A DNA stretch of 63,979 nucleotides from Zygnema cylindricum (GCA_037447655.1 JBBHKE010002866.1:188001-251979); one strand, 5' to 3'; positions 9,725-21,805 are shown, numbered from the stretch's first letter. Numbers and translations: made by a program. The notes: generated by a model from the sequence alone, not told the origin.

Positions 9725-10860
9725 GTGGTGGCGCGTGTGGCGGTATTGGGGGGGAAAATCAAGAAGAAGTCTTCCGCTTTTACTCCCTCCCTAAAGGACG
9801 CCCTTCCTCTGGATTCTTTAGATGACCCATCTTCTCCGAGGGATTACCCTAAAAATGAAACTGAAGTTAGCTTTGACGGTTTTGAAGAACCTCTTCCTCT
9901 TGATCCTTTCAACCAAGATAAAGATGGAAGGACCAAAATTCGTGAGGAGCAGCTGGGCTCAATTTTTTGACAATTTTTTTTGTTATGTTGTTAAGCGTTT
10001 CTCGGACTTTTATTGGAGGTCCTTGTAAAAAGTTGGAGGAATCTAGATCCGAAAGGCGATGGTCTCGCTAGAGGGAATGACGATGAGGCGCAAAAGGACA
10101 AATTGAATAACGGAAGATTTATTGTTCACAATGTCTCTGACTTCGATGAGAAAGACTCGTGAGAGAATGTGTACACTATGCCCGATAAATTTGCCTTATT
10201 CAACGGGAGTAACTATGCAACTTGGAGGAAATATACTAAGACACAATTAGTATTGTGCCATCTACGGTAGGTAGTGATTGGAGAGGAGAAACGTTTGGAT
10301 ATACACCGTGATGCACGGAGAGTCTCAAAACATAACATTTTTGTGGCTATCACCAGCCTATGCAATCATGGACTCCTTTGATTCATGAGCGGTTCCCCAA
10401 TCAAGGATAAACTCACGAGTGTCGGAGAGCACTCGAGAATCATTTGGAGAAAGATACTAAGAACAAGAGTTAACGTGTATTCGGTGATTATATCCAATTT
10501 TAATTATAGTCTAATGAGTCTACAGATGATGTTGCGAAAAGGTAAACTTTATTATAGAGCATTTGTCTAACCGTGGTAGAGTGATCATGGATGAAAATAA
10601 GGTGAGAAGGATGCTTAATGCAATACCGAATATGTTATTCTACCTTAAAAAAATCTTGTTTGTAGGAGATAATTGCACCTTTGTGTATGCCATCAATCGT
10701 CTCAAATTTGCAAAAAATGAAGGTAGTTTCTCAAGAGGATTTACTGATGCAAGAACATTGAATGCAACCTCACTTAATAATATGTATGTTAATTATCTTT
10801 TTGGCGAGCGACCACGTTATCAAATTGGTACACTTAGTATTGTACGGTTTGTAGACTAAT
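9725..10860 (+). pseudogene. copia gag remnant
   Basis: An N-terminal ORF from about 9725 is basic and then acidic (GGKIKKKSSAFTPSLKDALP). From 10178 the sequence reads MPDKFALFNGSNYATWRKYT, the typical copia gag start (G-x-N-Y-x-x-W). Stops and frameshifts follow, and 10563-10860 has an open but weakly recognisable capsid-like stretch (RRMLNAIPNMLFYLKK). Confidence 0.65.
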
Positions 10861-11140
10861 TTGAAAATGGTGAAGCACATAACTGCAAGCAACCACATGA
10901 ATCAATTCGGTACATTAATTATTGTATGGTTGGATTTGCCTTTTTTTTAATTTGACGGTGCAAGAAACTTAACGGAAACGAAACTAACTGGAGTAATTTG
11001 TAGAGTAATTGGCAATGGTGAAGCACATAATGGTGGCGAGCAACCACGTCCTTAACTTGGTACACTAGGTATTATATGGTTGTATTTGCCTTTTTAACAG
11101 CTTGACAGTACAGAGTACGTGACGGAAACGAAAATAACTG
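10800..11140 (+). repeat. three partial tandem copies of a protease-like segment
   Basis: The motif g-x-gagcaaccacg followed by ggtacacttagtattgtatggtt-like sequence occurs at about 10804, 10885 and 11036. Read in frame it gives A-S-N-H, like the D-S-G-A-S-N-H-M site of copia protease, so a piece of the protease region seems to have been duplicated. Confidence 0.5.
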
Positions 11141-11879
11141 GATTATTATACATCCAAAAATTCAATGAGTTTGTAGCACAACTTTCTTTTAAAGTTCAAA
11201 CTCGTTTAACTTGTTGTAGCGTCATTTCTCTTGGCGATGGATCAAACCAAATCTCAAAAGAAGTTGGAGTTAATATTGGAAAAAGTGTTGTGACAAACTC
11301 CGTGCACAACAAGCTAAAATTGTCGGGAAACGACGCTCTGACCAGCGGATTAAATATCCAAATTTCGAACTTAAAAAGAAAATCTAAGTATAAATTAAAC
11401 AGCATTAAAGAATTTCGGAAAATGCTGAATCAGATTTTGACATTGAATTCAATCTTAATGTCAATTCCAATAAGTCAAAACCCGAATTGAAAAAAATTAA
11501 AGACGTAATATTTCATGCTCGAAGCAATGTCTCTCATATTTCTTGAATGACGCAAAGTACTTGGAAACCCAAGAATTCCAAAGCAAGCCCACCAAATGTT
11601 TCAAAAGAAATGATTGAAAAAGAAATGGAAACTACTATTCAAAAAAGTAATCTTGATAACATAGGGGAAAAACCGGCTCGGTTATCATCTAACCGAAAAG
11701 AAGAGACATTCGAAAATCACGTTACTTTATGCGAATTGAATCTCATCCTATACTAATCATTGTGTAATCGCAATCCAAAGCAAGAAATCCTTGCGATTGG
11801 GAGTTCAAATAGAAACTAACATTGGAAAAAGAATCTAAATTTATTGTTAAAAATCATACATTTGAAGTAGTAGAATAAC

Positions 11880-12440
11880 GAATGGGATAAAGGCATTCAA
11901 TACAAAGTGGTTAGTTAAAACGAGAATTGGTGCTTCTGGCGAAGCTGTAAATTGTAAGGCTTGACTCATCTGTAAGGCCTTCAACATAAAAAGGGGGTAG
12001 ATTATACAGAAACTTATGCCCATAAAGTTTTATATTTAACATATGATTGTTGCCATTATGGAGGCGAGAAGAAAATTCTTCCGTCAAGTAGACTTTGGAA
12101 CGAAATTTTTGAATGGTTAATTGAAAGAGAAATCTCATAAAGGTGCGGAGTGCGTGACGCCTCCAAAAATCCCTGTAAGCAGGCGCCACGAACGTGGTAC
12201 CTTTGTTTGCATAAAAAGCTCTTGAAATTTGGTTTTGTATGAAATACTCAAAACATTGGCGTCTACGTGAAAGACGAAGGTGTGAACCAAATACTATTGT
12301 TGGTGTATGTTGATTACTTCATAATGAGTTCTAACACCTTAGATAAGATACACAAATTAAAGGCTTATATACGACTACATTTTAAGGTAACCGCCGTTAG
12401 AAACAGTTTGTTACATCGATGTTGAAAGGATTTGTGAAAA
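11880..12440 (+). pseudogene. copia reverse transcriptase remnant
   Basis: AFNTKWLVKTRIGASGEAVN matches the RT N-terminal motif, and KQAPRTWYLCLHKKLLKFGF and LLLVYVDYFIMSSNTLDKIH match the distal part. The active site is YVDY instead of YVDD. Stops and frameshifts occur throughout. Confidence 0.75.
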
Positions 12441-12639
12441 AAACAGTGATATCAAACCAGCCTAAGCACAACACTAGATCAGGGGCGTCCCATTGGAATT
12501 CAGAAGTTATTGATTCAGAAAATTTGAAGTGGATCTGATTGTTGACGTCCCATGTACTTAAAATGTTAATACGTCGTTCGATATCTTGGCGTCCGTCTTA
12601 GTGGTGAATAAATCGTTCAAGTCGCCTAAAATAGCACAT

Positions 12640-13210
12640 TGGGGGGCATTGAAGCGGATTTTCCTCCATTTGGTAAGTACGATCGATGTCAACATTTTTC
12701 ACTAATTTAGATTGGAACCTTTAGACTGCATCGGATATTGCTATTTAATAGGCATCGGATATTGCTATTCGAATAGGCAGAGCTCTTGATACAAATAAAT
12801 CTACACTTAGATATGTTTTTGTTTTTGGTGGAGCGACAATTTCGTGGAGCGTGCGTCCCCAATCAACTGTCGCTTTCACTTCAATCAAAGCAAAATACAT
12901 GGTTTGCTTGTCATGCGGCCAAGGTTTTTATTTTGATCAAGGAAATTTTGGGTTACTTAATTTTTTATGAGTTCTTTAACTATTTATATGAACGCAATGA
13001 GTTCTATTGCGTATGTGAAAAATCCCGTTTTTCACAAGTGCATGGATTACATTCTTGTACAGTGGCTTTTTGTAAGGTATTTGGTGACTTCAAAAAAAAT
13101 CAAGTTTTGTTATATGACCATTTTGAAAAAGGCTACCAGTACGCTAACAAAGGCAACCGTATATGTTGTACTTTTGAGGGGACAACCTATATTTGGGTCG
13201 GTATGAGTTT
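12640..13210 (+). pseudogene. copia RNase H and C-terminus remnant
   Basis: HWGALKRIFLHLV, then DTNKSTLRYVFVFGGATIS and SIKAKYM, then NPVFHKCMDYILVQWLFVR and LTKATV follow the RNase H order (H-W-x-A-x-K-R, S-T-S-G-Y, E-A-E-Y, N-P-x-F-H-x-R-x-K-H-I, D-x-x-T-K). Acidic residues and frame are largely lost. Confidence 0.7.
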
Positions 13211-13490
13211 TAAAGATTCTCACATTTAGAAAATTCTCATCTCCACTTATTCCTACATCTGGTCATCATTTGTGGCTGGTTTAGTTTAGTATCATTTTCT
13301 GTTTTGTTTCGCACAAAATAGATTATTTTGGGGCTTAATAGGATAAATGGAGTGAATTTCTAATGGCGAATCCTAATGCATTTTCGGCTCATAAATTACG
13401 CTCACTGTATTGTGTATACAACTCACCAAATAGGACTAGTATTTTTGTTTAGTTGTTTATATTATGTTGTTAGTTTTTGACGTATGCAGG
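13200..13490 (+). repeat. 3' LTR-like segment of copia remnant 4
   Basis: Contains a block matching part of the 5' LTR (about 9440-9590), but ends are not definable. LRR exon 3 begins 55 bp after it. Confidence 0.5.
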
Positions 13491-13545
13491 CTCTTTACGG
13501 CAATGGGGGTTGGGCTAGGTGATGTGGTGGGAGAGAATTTTAAAG

Positions 13546-13617
13546 AGAGTTATCTTTCAACCAATTTATTGGGACCATTTTGGAATGCATCGGGAATATG
13601 ACCAGTCTCGGAGAAAT
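13546..13617 (+). CDS. LRR exon 3
   Basis: 72 bp, phase 2. The donor GTAAGT from 13618 is good; the acceptor ttaaag is poor, with no pyrimidine tract, probably because the copia insertion ends close by. It encodes E-L-S-F then NQFIGTILECIGNMTSL. It ends in at, so the split codon becomes ATG with the leading g of exon 4. Confidence 0.72.
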
Positions 13618-14723
13618 GTAAGTTTTTTTCTAGTTTATCTTTTACCGTTTAATGTTAGTAGTATTGCGGATTTTGTTGTTGTTATTTTCTCTTTTATTGC
13701 TATTATTGTTGTTGTTATTTAAAATAGATAACCGTTATTTTTAATGTTATCATTAAAGTTATATAGAGGTATATAAGTTTCTCCTTTTATTCTTTTTGTC
13801 ATTTTAATAGTATTAGCCTTATTGGAACTCTATTAAAGATAATGACTATATTAACATCTTTCTAGTCTTTTAATTCCTGACTTTATTTTTTATTTTTTTA
13901 CGAATATTAATTATTTTTGAATGATTTTGGACTTTTCGCAATTTCGTATACTTCAAGTTGCGGTGGAAAAAGTTTGAAAAAGTTTGAAAAAGTGAAGTAG
14001 CATCAATTATTCAAGGGAAATTCGACAAGGTTTAAGACCGCTACTTGTGTTTTTTTATAAACTTTGGTCTCACAAAAAAGCATGACTCAATGACAGGGAG
14101 AGAGATTTAGGACTTGCAAAATATTCTAAGTATCAGATGTGATATGCACCCGAATTAGGGTGATAGTAACAGGTAAAGGTATAGGCGTCAGTCAGAGAAA
14201 GAATCAAGTTACTAGGGATCATCACAGACATTAAATCTACATTCGACGATCCAAAAGTGACGCTGAATTACCGGAGTAATCCGCAAAGTTTCTTGATATT
14301 GGAGGATGGCTATGTGATTGGTTTCAACCAAAAAGAGGACCACTTACTCGTGTATACTTTTCCAAAAATATAAAATGGAAAGATAACACAGTAAATATGT
14401 GACCATGAATAAAACACCTATATTTATGATTGAAAAAAAAAATCAATCGGACGAAATTTCACTAGTGAAACATGGATTCATAAAGTGGTCAATATGCTCC
14501 AAGCTTGGTGCCATAACCATGCTATCTAGTGTTTACCGCACTTTTTTTTTTAATTTCCTTTTTTAGTTCATTTTTATGGTACCCACACTTATCGAATCCA
14601 ACACATTTTTTTTCTTTTTTTTTATCTCTTGTTTACTCCAAAGTCGTTGATTTGTACTAAATATCCTGCAAAACACTAAAGCTGTAAAAAAATGAATGAT
14701 TAACCAAGAAATCATGGAAAAAA
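13618..14723 (+). other. intronic sequence, no gene seen
   Basis: AT-rich sequence after exon 3 with short direct repeats (agtttgaaaa near 13975-13995). I see no LRR exon, RNA gene or recognisable transposon in it. Confidence 0.6.
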
Positions 14724-15354
14724 TGTTGATATTATTGGCGATTTTGGGCAATATCGGGAATCGCCGATTTATGTGACAGGTGTCACATAGCCGATTTTGT
14801 GTGACCGACGTCACATCGTGGAACAATACCATTTGTGCTGACGGATGTCATGATTTTGACGATATGGAGTCATACCATTATTACAATCATACAGTTGTAC
14901 ATAGTTAGATCCAAGTGAACACGCATGCATAGGCATTATTTCATAAGACCACAGTAAAGAGTGTTTTATGCATACAGACAGCATTATAGTTTAAACAACA
15001 CTTAGAACAGACAATAAATATACCCTTCATCCATTAATGGAATAATAACAGTTCAGATATAGTCAAGTAAAAGAAGGAATATAATTTGGCTTTATTAGAG
15101 AAAGTCTTTTGTAACACATTGTCCTGAGTGGACCATTTATTAAAGCTACGGCTTTCGTGTACTTCTATTTTTGTCTATTTGTCTACTTCATCTGTGTGCT
15201 AATTATATCCCTCCCTAATCTTACGTATCTCTCCTGTCTAAATATTTTGTGACTCCATAAGCCCCTCGGTGTGTATTGACCTGTGGCTGGTCTAAGCTAT
15301 CTGTGGCTACGGGAATCCATTCCCGTTAGCTCGGATGACCGACCCAAAGCAACA
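14724..15354 (+). repeat. 5' LTR of element A
   Basis: 631 bp, from TGTTGATATTATTGGCGA to GACCCAAAGCAACA. It is the same length as both LTRs of element B. It carries two dyads near its start (14771-14788 and 14800-14815). Confidence 0.9.
14771..14815 (+). promoter_or_regulatory. paired TGTGAC/GTCACA dyads in the LTR
   Basis: ATGTGACAGGTGTCACAT (14771-14788) is a perfect inverted repeat, and TGTGACCGACGTCACA (14800-14815) is a second dyad with a 4-base centre. Both recur at the same LTR position in B (36121-36165), the A 3' LTR and, less exactly, C. Conservation across copies suggests a protein-binding site in the U3 promoter part. The factor is unknown. Confidence 0.55.
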
Positions 15355-15850
15355 TGTTATAGGCCCACTCTTATGGGGCCGAAAAGAGTTCAGAATTTAA
15401 GAACACGAGAGCAGCGGCCATCCCATAACAGCCGTGAGTAGTGGAGGAGAGCTGGGTAGATGTGCAACGAAAACACCAAGAGAAGGTGCATCAGGTCACA
15501 CTCTCACAGTGGATGCGAGTGAAAGGTGAGCCTTGAAAAATAGTCTCCAAGGGCTCAGGGAAAAGCTAGACAAGACACCCGTGAAACCGACCATGGCAGA
15601 AAGAACTAGACTACTACGGAGACTTTTACAAACACCATACAATGAAACGATGTCAATGTCAAAAAACATTTCCCACTACTCAAAAAACCTAGCCATGGTA
15701 GAATCGGCAGAAATTAACCTTCGTACACAAACGAAAATGTCAATGTTTCTCATGTCACTTCCCCATAGATTCAAACTGCTTCTCAACTCACTAGAGAGCG
15801 TTAAATGGGAGGAGTTTAAGTGGGAGGACGTGGTTAAGATCATATCGCTG
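15335..15850 (+). pseudogene. gag of element A, starting inside the LTR
   Basis: ATG at 15335 lies in the last 20 bases of the LTR and reads M-T-D-P-K-Q-H-V-I-G-P-L through the PBS, matching the longer open frame in element B. In A it meets a stop after about 35 codons. The gag core is then visible in another frame from 15533: KPTMAERTRLLRRLLQTPYN and MFLMSLPHRFKLLLNSLE, the UBN2-type capsid signature. Confidence 0.7.
15356..15368 (+). other. primer-binding site, half-tRNA-iMet (anticodon arm) type
   Basis: GTTATAGGCCCAC directly after the LTR. Apart from one base it is complementary to the anticodon stem-loop of plant initiator tRNA-Met (GUGGGCCCAUAAC), not to the tRNA 3' end. Confidence 0.75.
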
Positions 15851-15867
15851 TAGTATGCTCCACGAAG

Positions 15868-18800
15868 GTGGTGATGCCTGAAAAGGCCTCCGAGAAGGAG
15901 CTTAGCATCAAGGAGAAGAGCGGTCAAAAGTCTGATCAACTAGGTGATAGGATAGAGACCAAGCAAACAAGTCAGAACCCAATTCACAAGGATTCTGCAT
16001 GCAAAGCAAGCATACAGATCACAAGCGGAGACGATCGAAGCAGAGAGGGGACAGGAAGATTGGATGACGCCAAAAAAGAAGATAACAAAGAAATAAAGAC
16101 CTCTCATGACCTCATCACAAACCACACTCCACACTACACCAGGATCCCAAACCTAAGCCTCCTTCCAACAAGAGATGCCAAAGAAAGAGAAGGTCTACCA
16201 CGATGGCAAAAAGAAGGAGAAGAAAAACTCACCGAGTTTGGGGAGCCATCCGAGGAGATTCACCGAGAGAATCGACAAAAAAAGACTAACACAATCTCCT
16301 CCATGTAAGGATCCCCAAGAGGAGTCGCTAATGCACCTTGCCGCATGCAACGTTTACACAGTTGCAGATCCTGAAGTTCAAAGCACCAAGCGATGGGACG
16401 CCATCCTGCCAAAGACAAAAAAAGCAATTAGAAAGGAGGAGGAAGCGGTAAAAAAAGACAACAAGGACGACATCGAAGTTCAGTTCCCTTAAGCAGAGAA
16501 CCGAAGCAACAAACAGGTGTGCTATGCGGTTAGATCGAAAAAGGTTGCAGCGACAACCACAGGGAACAATCATGGCTCATGGAAGACGAGCACCAACGGC
16601 TCAAAGATGAGCACTCACAAAAACAAAGACACCAAAATGCAGGAAATTTCACGTAACGGGGAGACAACCGAGAGTCTCTCACCTCAAAAGGACATTAGTG
16701 GGAGATCTAACCAAAAGGGAGTCGAAAGTCAGGTGTTGCTGAAATACACCAAACTTCAAGTGTCACCGGATGGCATCACATCTAGTTGTTTTACCTCAGA
16801 ATGGCTCGAACAAACAACAAAGGAAATCTGCAGAGAGATCACAAAGAGTGCTCCAAATCAAAGAAGCACTCCATCATCAACAATCCAGAAGGAGGACGAG
16901 ACAAACGTCTTGCAAGTAAACGCCACAATGATCGTAAGTCACGTATAGCAAAAGGAGACAGATTGCACACTAACCATGCATGTTGTTACAGGAAATCAAG
17001 CGACAAAGGACTGTAGCACAAGCGAACAAGAAGAAAAAATTGCATGTGTACGAGACACAACATCAACAAACGGATGGAATCGGATGCATGTCAAAGAGGA
17101 AGAAAAAGGGGAAGGAGACCTTAAACCTTACCTTTAGAATCTTGAAAAAGCGAGAGGCAATATCAAACGAGATGACAATAGAGGTGGTAGTAGAGAGAGA
17201 ACTAGAAACATTCTCTCAGTCATCGTCGAGCTAGGTAGCACAGACAGAGTCGTAGGAACCAGCTCGAATGACAAGATTGTCCAAGACCTGCATAGAGAGA
17301 GAGAGATAAAAAATCAGTTTTATGATAGTAAAACTTATGCAGAAAGTGGAAGAGTGGCAGAAGAATCCGAATGTAACAAACCACATGCTCGAAAACTCAC
17401 AAAAACCAAGAGTCTAGGGGACTTAGACAGCGGAAGCATTGGTGAGCAAGGGGTAGAGAGAAGACAAAAAAAGAAAGAAAAACATTATATAGAAAAAGAA
17501 GAAAAGGAGATGCAAAACAGTGGGAGAAAGGTGAAAGAATCAAAAGACAAGGGGGTGAACTTTCTAACCTGCAGGTACAAGATCGGAAGAACAGGTGACA
17601 AGGTCACCTAGAGTCACCACCATCACTCTCCAATTCCCACCTCCATCGATGGGAGGAAGCCTGCTTCGGCATCCGAAATTCACAAAAAATCTGTCAAAAA
17701 TGCCAAAAGAGAAATCAAGAACAGTTAGTAAGCCGGCGACATTGATGTCAACCTCGACACAAGAGCCGAAGGGAAACAAAGAGGATCAAGGAGGACTCAG
17801 GCACGAGTCAGATCAGAGGAGCAAATAAACTTTGAACAGCTCAGAGAACCTTGGAACATTTACAACCTTGGAAGATTTACATCACACGGTGAGATAAATG
17901 GCCCAAAAGCGACAAGAAGTATCTTACCTCAAGTAGGGAGGACATGGCCAAATGAGATGGAGAGCGGGAAGAAACCAGTTGGCTCTCCTAATGCCTCATC
18001 CCTTGGAGATAGAGAAAGCGGACTTGCACACAGAGGTCCACAAGTGACCACAAGTGACATCAGATGTTAAAATCAGCAAACCCAAAAATTTGCCACAACT
18101 CAATCAAGTGGAGAAGATTGGAGGTCAAGAGGTAAAAATCAAGAAAACTCTCAGTGTAGATTTTCCGCTTGCAAAAGAGCAAAGGAATGTAAGCCTATGG
18201 AGAGGATTAGTTGAGAAATTACCTTACAGTTTAGAGATAGTGGGAGATTTCGGATCTCCTCCACTATGCACCTCACAAAAATCCACGGAATTCACCACCA
18301 AATCTGCGAGCAAGGAAATTCAGATGGAAACCCAGATGTTAGAGGAGGTGAAAGAGGATTGAATACTGAAATACAGGTCATTCAGAGATGCGTTGTAGGG
18401 AAATTCTGTGTTGCTGGGAAATTCTATGGAAACAGAATTAATCAAGCAAGCATCCAAGAAAGGAGTAAGTTACACTCACCTTGAGGAGGAAGAAAATCCG
18501 GAGGCTCAGATTCATCCACATTCAATTTCATGCGCCAACCAGGTGCAAAAGGAACGACCAGCCATAAGGAATGCAGGAGAACGCGTGGAGGAGCAAGAAG
18601 AAGAAGACCCAACCCTAATTCCTAACCCTGCCTTAATGTCCATTTTCAGCCTGCAGATTGCTAAAAATCAGATTGGTTGCTAAAAATCAGATTGGAGGAC
18701 AGACGGAGGCTTCCAGAGGAAGCAAAAGAAGGAAAAGAGGAGGGATAGCTTCAGCAAGGAAGCTTAAGGAAAGATGGAGAGCAATAAAGAAAGTGCTAAG

Positions 18801-18900
18801 GGGAGATGTCAAACTTAGAGAGGAAGAGAGGGGCAAACAGGCAGCAAAAAAGGAATATTGCAAAAATTGCTCAAACCCTTGAAAAGTTGACATAAGTACA
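15868..18900 (+). pseudogene. Lys/Glu-rich gag-downstream region of element A, no pol
   Basis: Broken ORFs at 15868-16308, 16175-16492, 16517-16948, 16980-17234, 17354-17611, 18054-18362 and 18658-18882 are rich in K, E, S and T. B and C share blocks such as SLGSHPRRFTERI and STKRWDAILPKTK, so they once formed a real coding region. I recognise no protease, integrase or RT. A segment around 16200 (VYHDGKKKEKKN) may be the relic of a CCHC knuckle. Confidence 0.5.
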
Positions 18901-19765
18901 CTTGATGCCAACGTAAAGAACAACTTCGAACGAATTGAAGGTACTTTCCATAAATCGCGGCGAAGGCGCACGATGGAATTTGAACCTTCAATTGAAACCC
19001 TTGATTCAAATCTAAACGTACCGCAAAGTACATCGAAGTCTTGGTCAAATGAGACTTCGCCATATGCGCCACCAGAAACGCATACAATGTCACGACACCA
19101 AAGATTTTCATTCGTGGGCGACGACATATTGGGCGACAAGTCATACGTGAAACGTAGGATTGGCGACAACCACGCGACCATAAATTCACGATCGCAATCC
19201 ACACCATTGAACCGAAATCAAGAAACAGCGAGCGCCATTCCATTTCACTAACAAGTTTCTCGCAGGTACATCGAGATTGCACGCAGGTACATCGAGAATA
19301 TTCAACGGACGAGGGCCATCCAAACTTATCGACGGTCAAGGACCATCCAGTTGGCGTCGAACGAGGCCCACTTGAAGTGATGTTGAAACCTACATCGAAG
19401 CTATCGAATCCACGGCCTTGGAGATTTACAAATCGAAAGATCGACGGACGTGGGATCCTCGAGCACACACATCAAGTGGACGAGCTCCACTTGTTAAACC
19501 ACAAAGGAATCACATCGGATTCCAATGTTTACATGAAAAACTTGTCAGCATGCGACAAAATAATTTCACATGCGAAAGTGGGAGGAAATTTCATACCTTC
19601 CAAATTTCACGCCGTGTTGGTTCAGAGTTCAAACAGACACGCAGCAATTTCCACTACCATGGATCAGTGTGACTTTTGTATCTCTAGGCGACTTTATAAT
19701 CGATCCAAAGTTATTTCAAAGGGATCTTTTACGCGAACCCATATCGACGCAAACCCGAGTGGGAG
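18901..19765 (+). other. conserved 3' interior of element A
   Basis: Shared with B (about 31740-30943, minus) and C (about 40500-41321). Short open stretches (RFSFVGDDILGDKSYV) exist but no domain is recognised. It ends in the purine-rich cgagtgggag just before the 3' LTR, a likely polypurine tract for plus-strand priming. Element D has the same polypurine tract. Confidence 0.6.
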
Positions 19766-20433
19766 TGTTGATTTTATAGGCAATTTTGGGCAATATCAAG
19801 TATTGCCGATTTTGTGTGACAAGTGTCACATCGCCAATTTTGTGTGATCAACGTCACATAGTGGAACACTACCATTTGTACGGACGGATGTGAGGATGTG
19901 GACGACATGGAGTCATACCATTATTACAATCATGCAGTTGTACATAGTCAGATCCAAGTGAAAAAGCATGCATAGGCATCATTTCATTGGACCACAATAA
20001 AGAGTGTTTTATGCATACGGACGGCATTAGAGTACAAAAGGCACTCAGAACAGACAAGAAGTATACCCTTTATCCATAAATGTAAGAATAGCAGTTTAGA
20101 CAAAGTCAAGTAAGACAAGGAATATAATTTGGCTTTATTAGAAAAAGTCTTTTGTAACAAATTATCCTAAGTGGACCAATTATTAAAGCTACGGATTTCG
20201 TTTACTTCTATTTTTGTCTATTTGTCTACTTCATCTTTGTGCTAATTATTTCCCTCCCTAATCTTACGTATCTCTCCTGTCTAAATATTCTCCCTAATCT
20301 TACCTATCTCTCCTGTCTAAATATTTTGTGACTCCCTAAGCCCCTTGGTGTGCATTGATCTGTGGCTGATCTAAGCTATCTTTGGCTACAGGAATCCATT
20401 TCCGTTAGCTTGGATGACCGACCCAGAGCGACA
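19766..20433 (+). repeat. 3' LTR of element A
   Basis: 668 bp, TGTTGATTTTATAGGC to ACCCAGAGCGACA. It is longer than the 5' LTR because a 36-bp segment is tandemly duplicated at 20254-20325. Confidence 0.9.
20254..20325 (+). repeat. 36-bp tandem duplication in the 3' LTR
   Basis: Units 20254-20289 and 20290-20325 begin ctccctaatctta and end gtctaaatatt, differing at one base. The 5' LTR has a single copy. Confidence 0.9.
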
Positions 20434-20703
20434 AAAAAACCCTAAAACAGAAGTCTCTTATATTTTGTGATTGTTAAGAGGTTATTTGAAAGAGCTTACA
20501 ATTGAAAAGATTGACCTTTTTTTCCATCGAATTCGTAATTAAACCACAAAAAAACCTAAATCTTCAACATTTTTGGGTGTTTTTTGGCGATTTGTTTTCC
20601 ATTTTTTACTTTTTGGAATTGTAAATGTCCTAAAAAACTGAAAAAAATGGGAAAAATCCCGTTATTTGATTGTTCGAATTTAAGGATGTGACAAATGTCA
20701 CAG
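20434..20703 (+). other. intronic sequence, no gene seen
   Basis: T-rich sequence from the 3' flank of element A to the acceptor of LRR exon 4. Confidence 0.6.
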
Positions 20704-20775
20704 GTGGTTGTCGTACAACCAGTTTAGGGGAAGTATCCTGGCGTCCATCAACAAAATTGTGGGCCTTATAATACT
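20704..20775 (+). CDS. LRR exon 4
   Basis: 72 bp, phase 2. Acceptor aaatgtcacag and donor GTAAGC from 20776. It encodes W-L-S-Y then NQFRGSILASINKIVGL and ends in ct, giving leucine with any following base. Open and with both splice sites intact. Confidence 0.82.
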
Positions 20776-21130
20776 GTAAGCTTTTTTTGTGATTTTTTAG
20801 AAGTTTTTTTTGTTTTTTCTGAATTCTCGCTTCTAAGATTCTTGAGGGTTTTACTTTTGCGATTTTTTTGGATTTTAAGTTTTCGTTTTTAAAGCTTATC
20901 GGGCTATTTTTATCATTTATTTTAGGGTTATGTGCTAGGATCAACATCTTTAAGGTCTTTTCTAGGTACTTTTTAGGATTTTTGAAGATTTTAAAAATAT
21001 CGGGGTTTAAAGATTTTTACGTGAGATTAATTTAGGGAAATTGTTTTTATGTTTTTGCAATATTTATTTTTCATGTATTTTTGGGTATTTTTCCGCCAAT
21101 CATGCTAGCAGTACTTGTCACATTCATACG
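20776..21130 (+). other. intronic sequence, no gene seen
   Basis: T-rich, with many runs of tttttt and no supported coding region. Confidence 0.55.
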
Positions 21131-21530
21131 CGAGAAGGAAAGGGAGAGGGAGAGGGAGAGGGAGAGGGAGAGGGAGATGGAGAGGGAGAGGGAGAGAGGG
21201 AGGGAGAGGGCGACTGAGAGGCAGAAGGAGATGGAGAGGGAGAGGGAGAGGAGGGAGAGGGCGACGGAGAGGGTGACTGAAAGGGAGGGGTGAAAAATTA
21301 AGAGAAATAGAATAAGGAGGGAAAGAAGGTATTGGAAAGGGCGACGGGGAGAGATGAAAACTAAAAAGGATTGTGAGGGGAGTAATAGGGGGTAGGGATG
21401 GAGAGGGAGAGGGAGAGGTAGAGATGAGCGAACAAAAGGGTCCTTCCATAAGCGGAAGTGGCAAAAGATAGAGCGTGAGGGTGGGAGGGAGAAGAGAAAG
21501 AGATTAATCGTGAGAGGGAAGGTGTAACCA
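21131..21530 (+). repeat. (GAGAGG)n purine tract
   Basis: A long run of gggaga/gagagg with few interruptions to about 21290, then a looser purine-rich stretch. Arg/Glu- and Pro-Leu-type ORFs on both strands here come from the repeat and are not genes. Confidence 0.9.
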
Positions 21531-21805
21531 GGTTGTCAAATTAATGTTTAAATTTTCCAATAGGTATTATTTGAAGATCAATGTCCAGAGTTAACATTTG
21601 AAATGTACGAAAAAAATCACACAACTTGAATCTTAAACTATATATATGATAACAATGATCTATGGTTATTATCATTTCAAGAGATTTCGATTCTATGCTT
21701 GAAAAACATAAATGAAAGAAAAAATGAACAAAAAAATAAAATGAAAAATTGTGGATGGTGCGGATTTGGGGGATCGGGGGAGGGCCTCGCGGAGAGAGAG
21801 GACAA

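Larger units (their letters stand above)
9257..13490 (+). mobile_element. Ty1/copia remnant 4, heavily decayed, inside the LRR intron
   Basis: A full-length but very degenerate copia: 5' LTR 9257-9684, PBS 9687-9698, gag from about 9725, protease-like repeats near 10800-11140, RT 11880-12440, RNase H 12640-13210 and a 3' LTR-like segment to about 13490. The PBS and LTR ends are like those of remnant 3, so it belongs to a related family. It sits between LRR exons 2 and 3. Confidence 0.8.
14724..20433 (+). mobile_element. gag-only LTR element A (TR-GAG type)
   Basis: 5710 bp, LTRs at 14724-15354 and 19766-20433, flanked by aaaaa on both sides (5-bp target duplication, low complexity). The interior has a copia-like gag remnant and Lys/Glu-rich broken ORFs but no protease, integrase or RT, so it must have depended on another element. 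Elements B and C belong to the same family. It lies between LRR exons 3 and 4. Confidence 0.85.

Noticed and set aside
13801-13865. Weak LRR-like reading near S-L-I-G-T-L-L-K-I-M-T
   Set aside because: No splice sites at the expected positions and poor consensus; likely chance in AT-rich sequence.
21105-21464. Long open frames on both strands (Arg/Glu-rich and Pro/Leu-rich)
   Set aside because: Produced by the (GAGAGG)n tract; no codon structure beyond the repeat. The same holds for 36395-36796.
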